Below, piece by piece: positions 45,860 through 57,200 of a stretch of DNA of 64,000 nucleotides (positions are counted from its first letter, which is position 1; each line of letters begins with the position of its first letter). Source of the stretch: Raffaelea ambrosiae (Eukaryota > Ascomycota > Sordariomycetes > Ophiostomatales > Ophiostomataceae). The stretch lies in the NCBI GenBank assembly GCA_002778195.1, contig PCDI01000005.1, positions 489,351 to 553,350 on the forward strand, in the 5' to 3' direction. The notes beneath the pieces were generated by a model that saw only the letters and a program-made list of their open reading frames with translations, was not told the DNA's origin and did not search any database. The position numbers were made by a program, and so were the translations under genes.

Positions 45860-48800
45860 ATGCCTTCATTTCTCTCCGGCAGACAAAAATCTCAACACCA
45901 CTCCCAGACCCAGCAGCAGCAGCAACAGCAGCAGCAGTCGCCACAACCCCCACCTCCGACCTTTGTTGAGCAGTCGTCGTCCGGCCCCGCGCCATCTTCA
46001 GCCTCACCCTTCGGACCTCTCGCCACGCTAGACTCGTCCGCACCGTCGTACGACGGCCCGCAGAAACAGCAGCTGCCCCAACAGTACACACCGCAGCAGC
46101 AGCAGCGTCTGCAGCAGCTTCAGCAACAACAGCAACAACAACAACAACAACAACAACATCTCCAGCAACAACAAGGCCGTCCTCCCTCCTTCACCTCCAG
46201 CGGCAGCGGCCTGAGCAAGAACAACAGCACCAGCAGCAGCGGCCACCAGATCGGCGGCAGCACCACGTCGCCCGCAAACACCGGAACCGGCGGATCGTCG
46301 TCGTCGCCTGTCTTCGACTCCTTCCAGAAACCCCCCAACCTCGACTACCTCGACCAGGTCTCGCGCTCCCAGTCGCAGCGCTATCCCGCCCAGGCGCCTC
46401 TGCAGTCGCTGCAGCACTACGCCGCCGTCGGCGCCTCGTCTGCCGACGACCTGAGCCTGAGCAACGCCGCTCTCCACGCGTCTCCGCTCACTCTGCAGGA
46501 GCAGTTCCAGCAGCAGCAACAATTACAGCAGCAGAGAGGAGGAGCTGTCCCGCAAGGCAGACAGGCTGCACCCCCACCGCCGGCCCACGAGAACCGCCGC
46601 GGCACCCGCAAGTTGTTTAAGAACCTGCTTGGCGGAGGCTCCAGCTCCAGTTCGCGTGCCCAGGCCAGCCTCCAGCAGCAGCCGCCGCAGCAGTTGCCGT
46701 CCGTCCCGCCGCCTGCTTCGCAGAACGCACACAACAGTGCTATCGGCCTCGCACGGCGCCCTTCCAAGCGCCTCAGCCAGACCCAGCCGCCGGCGCTGCG
46801 TACTGCGACATCACAGGTCTCAGTGACAGAGTCCATTCCCGGCGAGTGGCCCCAGCAGCAGCAGTTTGTCACCACAGGCGACAACGGCAGCCTTGTCCAG
46901 CAGTCGCCGCACCAGAGCCCTGGGGACTTTCCCGGCCAGGCGTACGCAATTGCCGAGTCCAACGAGGAGCAGCTCTTCCAGGACCAGCCGCACCAGCCGC
47001 ACCAGCCGCCGCCGCCGCCAACCATCCGCCGCGTTGGCACCAGCGATCTCGACAGCGCCGAGAGCACGCCGTACAGCGCCGACAGCATTGGCCGCCACAG
47101 CAACCACAGCCTGCTCCAGGGAGTCTACGTGCAGCATCTGCAGCAGCAGGGCCAACAAGGCCAGCAAGGCCCGTCTTCGCCCGAGTCGCAGACCGACAGC
47201 AACGTGGGCATTGCCTACACGACCACCGGAGCACAGGCACAGCACCTGCAGCAGCACCAGCAGCACCAGGCGCTCCAACAGCACCAACAACAGTACCCCG
47301 CCACGTTCCAGCAGCAGGCGCCCAGCCAGGCCCACAGTCCCCACCAGTCCTACCTGAACGCCCATAACACCGCCAGCCTCCAGCAGCAGCAGCACCCGCA
47401 CCAGCAGCTGCCGCTCGGCCAGAAACAGCCCAACCCGGAGACGCTCTCGCAGGTGTCACGTGAGTCACCCGTTGGCGACGCCGACCAGCAGTCGCTGCAC
47501 AACACCGGCTCCGTCCAGACGTCGCCCGCAGGCATCGCCGCCTACTCGCCGCAGCAGCAGCAGCAACTGCAGCAGCTTCTGCAACGCCAGGCCGCCCTAG
47601 CGCCGACCCCGCCCCCACCCGCAGCCCAATCACTACAACACCCACCGCCGCCGCCGCCTCCACTTCAGCCGCAGCCTGGCCAGCAGCAACAGAGCCAGCA
47701 GACGTCCGGCCAAACCACTGCGGCCACCAACGCTGCCGCGCCACAGCAGAACACAAACACAAACACGAAGACCATGGCGCCGCCACCCGGAGGAGCGCTG
47801 CCAAACCGCCGCTCACAGGACACCACCGACCGCACAGGCAGCCTGCGCGGCGACGCTCCACCGTCCTATCGTCACAGCCAGGCCGCTGCCGCTACCCTGA
47901 GCCCCCTACCGCCAGGACCAGCCCGTCCCGGCGCCGGCGATCAGCGACAGTATGAGGGTGAGGGCCGCAGCAGTCCTCAGCCAGCCCCCGCTGAGCGCGA
48001 TGCGGCCGATACTGATAAGCAATTCAAAGAATTAGGCAAGTGGTCCACTTACACCGAGAGCTAGTCCCGCTTGCTGGAAGAAGTGTTCTTCGAGTGTGCA
48101 CCACTGAGAGGGTCATGTGTATACTACGCTACGTTCTAAGCAACTTCTCGTGCTAACTCGGATTGCCCGTCCTCCCCCCACAGCACTCAAATACAAGAAT
48201 GTCAAGCGCCTCTACTTTGAGGGCAAGGCTCAGATCGACCAGCTCACCGGCCAGATTGAGCATCTGCAGAACGCCATTGCCAACCAGCGTATGTCGCAGT
48301 CCCGCACCTCGCTCGACGACAGCGAGTACGCCACGCGCTTCAACCGCCTCAATGGCGCCATCAACAACCTGTCCTTCAACATCCGCAAGGACTGGGCTTC
48401 GCTGCCCGGCTGGATCGAGCCCTATGTCAGCGCCGACGCCCTTAAGACGGGCAAGCAGGAGATGACTGCCGTTGGCCGTGCTATCATCACTCGGTGGCTG
48501 GTCGGGGGCATCTTCAACCGCTGTTTCCATCCGGGCCTTGACCCCGAACTGAGCCGCCAGCTCAAGGACATTGAGCTCAGCATCCGCCGCTTCTCCTACA
48601 AGATGAGCAGTCAGGAGGAGTTTGACGCCCTGACCTACAAGATTGTCAGCTGGCGCATGGCTACCCTCGAGGGCCTACAAAGCAGTCTGGCCAGCCCAGA
48701 GAGCGATCGCAACCGCACCGAGTTCACCCAGCATTGTGCCACCGGCCTGACTGCCTACCTGTACCAGTACCTAGCCGACCCGGCTCCTCCTGGTGTTGAC

Positions 48801-49273
48801 GGCAGTGCTAGCATGATTGTTGAGCTGGCTGTTGGTATCGCCTCCAATCTGCCCATGGAGAGCCGCGACGTCTGTATCACCTATCCCATGCCACTCGACA
48901 ACGTGACTCCTCACCTGATGGAGCTTGAGAAGGTCGGCCTGCCGCAACTCGACAACAAGCCCGACGACGGTGCTGATCCAGAGGATGATGACGAAGACGA
49001 AGATGGTGTACGCGACGACGACAAGAGTGGCCGGACGCGGAGTGGTGAGTGTTACAAACCCAGTTATATTTGGATCCTTCTTAGATCCCTCCCTCCCTAC
49101 GTCTTCTTTCCCACCCCCGCCCCCCTTCTTCTCTCTTTCTATAAATGCATAGCCACTAACAAGAATTAGCCAACCCCTCCAATGACATGCCCAAGGTACG
49201 GTTTGCCGGTTTTCTGGCTGTTGAGGTCCGTGGTCGTCAAGTCCTGGTCAAGGCCACAGTGTGGGCGCTGTGA
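45860..49273 (+). CDS. Gln-rich protein with a conserved C-terminal region, function unknown
   Basis: Exons 45860-48035, 48184-49044 and 49170-49273 give 1046 residues. The first 720 residues are disordered and very rich in Gln, Pro and Ser with long CAG/CAA-coded Gln runs, resembling prion-like domains. The C-terminal part looks folded and conserved: ALKYKNVKRLYFEGKAQIDQ, a coiled-coil-like stretch, RFNRLNGAINNLSFNIRKDW, TGKQEMTAVGRAIITRWLVG, an acidic linker, and a final VRFAGFLAVEVRGRQVLVKA ending ATVWAL. I remember similar C-termini in other filamentous fungi but cannot name a function. Intron 1 (48036-48183) uses a GC donor in the context AG-GCAAGT; intron 2 (49045-49169) has GTGAGT; both have CTAAC branch-like sites. 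The frame is open upstream to the N gap, so the start at 45860 is provisional. Confidence 0.75.
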
Positions 49274-50653
49274 GGGAAGAAAGACCCAAGGCATGGTGAG
49301 CAAGGATTAAAAAAATCAGAAGAAAAAAGAAAAAAAAGGGATATCAGACCGAGGGGTGAAGAAGTGTGCACGGAAGAAAGAGCGCATGTTGTGACATGTG
49401 GACAAAGAGAGGGGAAGTGGATGGTAGAATGGCATAAAGGGAGAGCACGAGCATGGGCATGAGCAGATGGAATAAAGAGGGGATGCCTTTTTCTTTTCTT
49501 TTGGCAAGAGAAGATATGAAAAACAAAGCTATGCAATGACCATATGACGGAATGGGACTTTTTTTGTTTTATTTTGGATTACTCCCCTACCTGTTTTTTT
49601 TTCTCCTTCACCTTCTACTCTTCTTTACTCATTCTTATTTTTTCTCTTCATGTTCCTATTTTTACCCCTCTGATGAAACCATTACTTTTTGTTGCGAGAG
49701 AACGGCGGCGATTTTTCATACCTGTTTGTGTCTTGTTTTCCCTCTATGGGTTCTTTTTATGTTTTAAAGGACTTGTTTCTGCCGTGTCACTAAAAGAGGA
49801 GATGATCTATTTGCTTGATTCGACGACTTGCAAGACAACCCAGACGAAAACGAAAGAGGAAAAAAAGGAAGAGAGAAAGGACTCTGGGAGATCAACTTTG
49901 AGATTTTTTTTGTGGTCTTTATCGACAATACCAGAAAGCAAATACAATAATAATGCTGCTAATGACAAGAGACACCATAAAGAAGGCGCGTGCTATTTAC
50001 AACCCACAAGGCTATGGAGTGTATAGGCTTGACACTATTGGAATGGCTCAGTTCATATAAGCTTCACTGTAGCACCCGCTCCGTAAAGAGACAATAGAGG
50101 GGGGGCTAGCTAAGCCATGTGTGGGAGTTTTACAAAAATAAACGGGGATCGCTTTAGGTTGCAACCAGTTGCTGGGAACCCGGAAATGGCCGGGCCTGAG
50201 GCGCATGAAATTCGATGATCGCGGCGTGCCTCAGTCGCTTGCTCTTGCTGTAGCTCAGGCAAATTTGGAAACCAACGAGCACACCTCGCCTTGACTCATC
50301 CAAACAAGAGGCAGCACAGAATTTACGACAATATACCTTATTATTCCATACTCATAATTGGTTGCAATTACATTAAACGCGTCTCCGTGGACTTACAACA
50401 ACTAACTACCTGAACGAGCAGCCCAGCTCCCACGTGATCACACAGCCTGATGATTCACCGCTTTTCACGATCGCCTTTTCTGCCACTTCTTTTGCGACAA
50501 CAGGGAGCTTAACACAACAGATGGCTGGCTCTGCTCCCAATGGATCGAGAAGAGCGAAGGGCTCTGTTTTCCGCGGATAAAATAGCGTTGTGAGAGATAC
50601 AAGGGGATTCGATTCTTTTTTTTTTTTATATTTTCAAACACTTCCTGCCAAAC
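49274..50653. other. Spacer between the Gln-rich gene and EFM4
   Basis: This 1.4 kb contains the 3' region of the Gln-rich gene, T-rich stretches (49560-49660) and the EFM4 promoter. A T-rich tract (50617-50630) lies just before the EFM4 ATG. No further gene is seen. Confidence 0.5.
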
Positions 50654-51597
50654 ATGGCCTCAGAAAAGCCGGCCCACCTGGCCCCCTCCGAGCTGGGGAC
50701 CAAGGAATAGTGAGTGACGAGCTCTTGACAGACAACCTCCCCCGTCCTCTCTCAGACTTGCAAGGCCCAATGACCTGACTGACACCAAAACACTCCCTCT
50801 CTTCCTATTTCTACAGTTGGGATGCCCTCTATGCTACCGAGCTCGCCAACCATGCGCACAACCCGGCCGACACCGGCACCGTCTGGTTCGACGACTCTGA
50901 CGCCGAGGCCAAGATGGTCGCCTTTCTCGAGGACGACGTCCTGGGCAGACCGGGGCAGCACATATTGGATCTTGGCTGTGGGAATGGGTCTCTGCTGAGG
51001 GCGGTACGGGAAGAGTTTGGCGAGCAATGGAAAGAGGCGGAAAACACAGAGGGCAAGAACACCGCAACCCGGCTCCTGGGCGTCGACTACAGTGAAGCCA
51101 GTGTGTCTTTGGCCAGGTCCATAACGGAGAAGCAAGACAAGGGAGGCGAAGAGGAACAACAGCAAAAACAACACCAGCAAGGAGCAGAAGGACTTCCGAT
51201 AGAGTTTGCCGTGTGGGACATCCTCCACGGCGACGCGGCCGAGCTGGGCTCGCCGGCCGGCCATTGGGATCTCATCCTCGACAAGGGCACTTTTGACGCC
51301 ATCAGCTTGGGCCACAATCAGGCCAGCGCGGACGACAGCAGCATCGAGTCGCTGTACCGCCGACAGGTGCTGCGTCTGCTGCGGCCAGAGGGACGCTTTT
51401 TGATTACGAGCTGCAACTGGACCGAGCCCGAGCTGTGTGCGTGGATGGAGGACAAGACCACAGATAGAGACGGCGATGAAGAGAGCACTTTCTTGCTGGA
51501 AAAGGTCGGCCGTGTGGCATACCCGAGCTTCCAGTTTGGCGGCGTACAAGGGCAGACGGTATGTACCGTGTGCTTTGCCAAAAAGAGGAAACCATAG
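50654..51597 (+). CDS. EFM4: Protein-lysine N-methyltransferase EFM4 (eEF1A methylation)
   Basis: Exons 50654-50709 and 50817-51597 (intron donor GTGAGT) give 278 residues. The N-terminus LAPSELGTKEYWDALYATEL and GTVWFDDSDAEAKM match the Efm4/See1 (METTL10-type) family, which methylates a lysine of translation elongation factor 1A using S-adenosylmethionine in the cytosol. Motif I ILDLGCGNGSLL (about residues 68-79) binds the cofactor; the acidic loop is LLGVDYSEASV. LDLILDKGTFDAISL-type sequence (here WDLILDKGTFDAISL) and RPEGRFLITSCNWTEPEL follow the seven-beta-strand methyltransferase layout. An insertion rich in Glu, Gln and Lys (about 117-135) is not part of the core. The gene converges on CDC37, with 322 bases between stop codons. 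Confidence 0.92.
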
Positions 51598-51919
51598 ACA
51601 GTGAGAAGAAGAACCAAAAACAGATTGAAATGCGCCATGATACCACAGTTGCTATTCCTCATAACTATGATGATGATGATGATGTATACGTATTGATCCA
51701 AAAAAAAAAAAGAAAACCCAAGAGAAACACCCCAAAGAAAAGTTCCCTCAAGTCCCTTGCAAAACCGGGCCAAAAAGTACAAAACAGCAACAAATCTGAA
51801 AGAAACGAATGGATGGAAAACCATAATCCTCGCAGTCTGCTCGATGCCCCCCCCCCNCCCCCCCCCAACAACAACAACAAAAATTGCATGTTTTGGTGAT
51901 CATTTTATCTTTGAATTCA
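51598..51919. other. Short convergent spacer EFM4/CDC37
   Basis: Both 3' UTRs must fit or overlap here. It holds a poly-A run (51700-51711) and a poly-C run broken by one N at 51857. Confidence 0.6.
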
Positions 51920-53720
51920 TTACTCCGGATCCGGATACTCCTCCACGGGGGCTGTCGCCTTGACAGCGGTCTCCTTCGTCTCCGGCTCAACAGCATCCTT
52001 CAAGTTCTCCCGACCCAGCTCCTTAAGATGTGCCCGGCCCTCTGCCGTTGTCGCGTCGAGGATCTCTTCTTCCATACTCAAGATACCGGCCTGTACAAGT
52101 CAGCCAAGTGTGTTCAGAAGAGGAGAAAAAAAAATACAGGGGCAAAGAAAAGAGGAAATTTAAAAAAAAAAAAAAAGAATAAAAAAAAAGAAACTTACCT
52201 CGCCAAACTCTCCGACGAGTGCTTCGGCCTCGTCTACCTTCATCGCCCCCAGCACCAGGTTCACCTGATCCAGCTTGCCCGACTCCAGCGCCTTCCGCAT
52301 CTCCGGCTTGAACCCTTCAAAGACCTTCCGTGCCGCCTGCACCTCCGGGTCCGGGTCGTTGGCCGGCGGAATCCGGATGTTGATGACCGTCCCCGGCTCA
52401 ACCGCGTGCAGCTGGATCTGCTCAATGCCCTCCTCGCCGTCCTCGCCGACAACCTTGGGCTGCGAGTTGATCTCGCGCGTGCGCGCGCGGATGTGGGCAA
52501 ACGTGTCTTGGACGTCCTTGTAAAAGACGTCGTGCGCCTGGTGGTCGGGCGTGGTGATACGCTTGAAGAACAGCGCCACGCCGTCGCGGCCGAGCGCGCG
52601 GCAGTACTTGATGAGGTTGGACTGATGGACGAGCCGGCGGGTGTCGTCCTCTTTGCCCTCGAGGCCGGCGTTGAAAGCCAGCACCAGGATGCCCTCTTCT
52701 TCCTTTTCCGTCAGAATTTCGGGATGCGCCGTCATGAAAGCCATGCTCTGGCGGAGGTTGGCAATGGGGATGGCCGCGAACTGGCGTGCCAGCGGTGAGG
52801 CGTCCGAGACATCGCCTTCGTCTTCGCCCCCGCTGTTGCTGGTTTGATTTCCTGCTGCTGCTGCTGCAGAAGACTTTGTCGGCGGGAGGGTGGTGGCATC
52901 TCCACTGGCGGCCCCCGACGTGAAGTTGGGGTTCAGCAGCTCCACCTTGCCGCCACTGTCGGCCGTCGCTTTCCCTGCTCCTCCTCCCTTGTCCTTGTTC
53001 ACGTACGAGCTGTCAAAGCCCGTGTGGATGTCGTCGCTCGTGATCTTGCGTGCCTCCTCATTTTGCAGCTCGCCCAGCTTCTGGATCAGCTCCGCCTGCA
53101 GGTCGGCCACCTTGTTCTTGTGGCCCTCGATCTCCGTCACCATGGCGTCGTATCGCTCGGGCCCCTCGAGGTTCCGTTCCGCCAGTGCCTTGTTGACCTG
53201 GTCCAGCAGCGCGGCCATCATCTTGGAGTAGGACTCGGGCTGTTCGACGTTGGCGTGGACGCCAGCAGGCGGCTTCGGCGGCCGGTCGTTGTCTTTGGAT
53301 TGCATGGTGCTCTCCATCACGGCGCGGAAGGCCACCTCGGCGGCCGCGTTCGGGTTGGTCGACGACCGGGCCTCGTCGGCGTGGGCCCTGAGCGTGTCGA
53401 GAAGGCTCTGGATGCGCGTGGCCAGGCCGTCGTTGATTTGGCGCTCATACTTGAGTGTCTCGATCTGGTGCCGTCGCTGCTGCCGCTCCATGTGGATCTG
53501 GTTCTGCTTCGCGCGAATGAACGACCGCTTGTCGACGTTGGGGTGGACCTCGACGTCCGAGTCATCGCTGAGCTCGAGGGCATCCTGTGGCAAAGTCTTC
53601 GTTAGCATATGATGTATATATATATAAAGACAGTACAATGAGAAAAAATAATAGAACTGGACATAGCCATCCACCATCCACAGCTCAACTGCCTACCCAT
53701 TTGCTGTAGTCGACAGGCAT
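51920..53720 (-). CDS. CDC37: Hsp90 co-chaperone Cdc37
   Basis: Exons 53720-53697 (24 bases), 53584-52199 and 52090-51920 give 526 residues (introns 53585-53696 and 52091-52198). Cdc37 recruits protein kinases to Hsp90 in the cytosol. The N-terminus MPVDYSKWDALELSDDSDVE with VHPNVDKRSF is the family hallmark and includes Ser14 and Ser17, the region phosphorylated by casein kinase 2 in known Cdc37 proteins. A coiled coil (residues about 25-75) follows. The Hsp90-binding middle domain starts near residue 270 with PLARQFAAIPIANLRQSMAF and includes GRDGVALFFKRI and DVFYKDVQDTFAHIRARTRE. The C-terminal exon encodes AGILSMEEEILDATTAEGRA and an acidic end. A low-complexity Ala/Ser/Gly linker near 230-265 is longer than in yeast. 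The start was fixed by the short first exon, which restores the conserved DYSKW. Confidence 0.96.
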
Positions 53721-54268
53721 CTTGCCGGTACTGTGTGGCTTGTAATGCTTCGAGATTTTCCTGTGATCTTCTTGTAAATAAAAAACCCTTCTGGTGGTAC
53801 AGACTATTCCAAGAAACCCGTCGTCGGCCTCGGTGAACGCGATGTGCAGGTACTTTATGCAGCCAGCGTCAGGACATTTCGAGTAGGCACGTATGCTGGA
53901 GAAGGTCCTAGAAAGCTGTTGCGAAGTGGGGTAGTCTTATCGATAACACCGCCAGAGCCTGGTCGCACCTTCCTCTTCACGATGAGGTCTCAAAGAATAC
54001 GGGACGAATACTATGTATTGATTACCAACGGTACGAAACCGAACGAATGCGAAAGTGCTCTGTTCTTTTCTTTTCTTCTTTTCTTCTGGTTTCGGTTCAT
54101 GCAAATGGCACAAGGTCTTCAACGCTGATGGATGCACGACTCTCAAAGGGGGGGGGGGGCCGTTTTAGCTAATAGTACAGGTCCTCCAGCTATCCTTCCC
54201 ATCCAGAACGCCAATCCTCTAATATCTCGCAAATCAGAAAGCCGACCTTTGAGACCATTCCCCAAATT
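53721..54268. other. Spacer between CDC37 and MOT1
   Basis: About 550 bases between two minus-strand genes, holding the MOT1 3' UTR and the CDC37 promoter. A poly-G run lies at 54150-54160. A 94-codon plus-strand frame (53844-54128) has no recognisable features. Confidence 0.5.
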
Positions 54269-57200
54269 CTAATGCATAGTCTTGAGGAAGCCGTCCAAAT
54301 CAAAGCTCTCCTCGTATTGCTGGTTGTCCCAGAGCTCGTCCAGCTCTTCCAGCCACGCGGCCTTCTTGCCGGGCTGCCGTACGTCGCCCGTCTCTACATC
54401 GACCATATCCTCTTCTCGCCCAGCTACGCCGGATCCACCCCCGGCGGCGGATTTATCGGCTAGAAGATTGGGCCCGGAGTCATCCATATTGAAGAGGTCG
54501 AGGATCTGGTTCGTGTCCATGGTTGATAAGCCTGCGTTCTGCTGGTTTACCACGGTCGAGGCCACGTCGATCTTGAACCGCTGCAGGCTCATGATCTTCT
54601 CCTCGAGTGTGCCGCGCGTGATGAGTCGGTATACATTCACAACCTTCTTTTGTCCAATGCGGTGGGCTCTGTCCATGGCCTGCAGGTCACGTTGTGGATT
54701 CCAGTCATGCTCGACGAAAATGACAGTGTCAGCGCCTGTCAGGTTCAAGCCCAAGCCACCCACGCTCGTCGTCAGCAGCAAACAGTCATACGACGGATCG
54801 CTATTGAACTTGTTGACAATGTCCTGTCGTCGGTTCGCCTCGACCGAGCCATCCAGGCGCAGGTAGGTCACGGACGGCAGCATGGCCTTGAGCACTGTGT
54901 TCTGCACCATGTCGAGCATTTCCTTCATCTGGCAGAAAATAAGGGCCCGGTGTGGTTTGATGGGCTGGTACAGCGGGTCGTTGGCATCGCCTTCACCCTC
55001 CACGCCAATACCGCAGTCGACCAGAAGGTCACGGAGCGCCGTGAGCTTCGGCGCGTGCTGTGGGTCTTCGATGCTAGTGCCCTGTTTATGTAGCAGTCGC
55101 TGCGTCTCGTCGTACATCCGGTGGCCTGGCCGCATGACGAGAGACGGCGAATTGCAGAGCTTCCGCATGTACTGAAGAGCCTGGAAAATGTGCTGCTTGG
55201 CCTCCTTGTCTTCACGACCAGCCTCTTCGGCGATCTTCTTCGATTCTTTGCGCGTAAAATCTTCGAAGAGTTTCTTCTGCAGCTCACTCGGATCGCAGTA
55301 GTAGTTCTGCAAGATCTTGGGAGGCAGATCCTCCAGAACTTCCTCTTTGAGACGCCGCAGCAAAAATGGTAGCACCTGCTTGTGCAAAGCCTCAATTGCC
55401 AGTGCTCCTGCCTCTTGCTCCTTCGACGATGCCTTGCTGAAGCGGCTGGCCGCAATGGGCTTGGCAAATCGGTCCATGAAGACTTTCTCTGCTCCCAGAA
55501 AGCCCGGCATCAAGAAGTCGAAGAGCGACCAAAGTTCCAAAACGTTATTCTGGATCGGCGTTCCCGTCAGGATGAGTCGGTGGTTGCTGGCCAGTTTCTT
55601 GACAGCAATGCTGATCTTTGTCCTTGGATTCTTGATCAGATGTCCCTCGTCGAGAACCACGTAGTTCCAGCTGTGCTTCTCGAGGACCTCGATGTCGTTG
55701 CGGCACACGTCGTAGGATGTGATGACAATGTCCGTCTTGCCAAGGTTGTCCTTCAGCGCCTTTCTCTCTGCAGGCGAGCCGACATATGCTGCCACCGACA
55801 GGAAGGGCGCGTATGTGCGAATCTCTTGCGCCCAGTGGCCAGACAGAGTCGGCGGGCACACAACCAGCGACGGCAGGCGGCGGACATCAGGTGCGCCCGT
55901 CTTGGCGAAATCTTCGGCACGTTGATGGTGGTCGCTCGCAACTATGCAGATTGTTTGCAGCGTCTTGCCGAGACCCATGTCGTCGCACAGAATGCCATGC
56001 AGATGGTACTTGTTGAGGAAGTGCAGCCAGTTAACGCCTTCCTGTTGGTATGTTCGAAGCTCGGCCTTGATGGCCACAGGGATGTGGAAGGACTCGACCT
56101 TCTTGGGGTCCAACAGCTGCGAAATGAACGTCCGCTCGCGGTCCCGGCCAGCAAGGAGCTCCTGAGACAAGCCCGGCGGGTCTGGGATGCCAGCCTCGAG
56201 AGGTACGAGTTTGACCAGTGTGGCGAAAGAGGTCGTGGCTATCAAGCGGATCTCATTGTCCGAGTCGCTCATCCGGCCCAGAACAGGCACAATCAGGAAG
56301 ATGACATAGGGCAGGATGCCATCGCCCATGACGGCGATCAGGTGGTAGATGGCTTCGATAGCACCCTGGCGGAAGTGCAAATCCACCGGATTGTTGATCG
56401 AGGGTAGAACTTGCTGTACCAGGGCGGTCATGCCGTCCACGGAGATCACGCTGCAGATAGTAGCCATGCACTTAGCGGCCATGTATCTGAACACCGACAG
56501 CTCCGAGTGCAGTGCCTTGATGACCAATGGCACCATATCCATAACAAATGGCTGGATTGCCGGATCAAAGGTTGGAGTCAGCGTTCGGATGACAGACATG
56601 GCATCCACAATCTCCTGCCCAAATGTCTGCTCGGGGTCGCGCGCTTCGGCTGGCAAGTCGCCCGTGAAGGCTTTGCGGAGTGGTGCTTCCATGAATGTGC
56701 GAAGGCTGGGTACGCTGTCGAGGATAGCCGGACCAAAGATCTGAGACAGAATCTCCAAGGCCTCCTTGGCACCGCGCCGTGTGACTCGGGCGGCCTTGGC
56801 CTCCTTTGCCCACTTGGCGGCGTCGGCATGGTCAACACGGTCTTCCTCCTTGTGCATGGAGAGAATGTAGTTGAGCTTCGCGGCGTGGACGGGAAACTCG
56901 GGCGTCTCGGCGACCTCGACACACGAGAACTTGACAAGATTGGAAACAACTTTATCAGCAGGACCGCGACGACCAGTTTCGGTGAAGAGCTGGACAAGGC
57001 GAGCAATTGTGGCCGCCGACCGGCTCTGGAGGTCTTGGTTCTCTTCCGTCTTGATGCTGTCCATGATGGCCTTGATGAGAGGGCTCGGCTTCTTGGGCAA
57101 AATCTTCATCGCCACCAAGCCGCACGCAGCTGCTGCTCGGATGCGTATGTCGCGAGCATCCTTGGCCGCCTTGGCCTCTTGGATTGCATCGGATGCGTTG

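Noticed and set aside
44693..48064. Very long plus-strand frame crossing the N gap
   Set aside because: The left part exists only because N is translated as X. Only the part from 45860 onward is supported.
52844..53605. 253-codon plus-strand frame opposite CDC37
   Set aside because: It is antisense to the well-supported CDC37 exon and has no family features of its own.
53844..54128. 94-codon plus-strand frame between CDC37 and MOT1
   Set aside because: No recognisable motif and a Phe-rich end from a T-rich run; the spacer is explained by a promoter and a 3' UTR.
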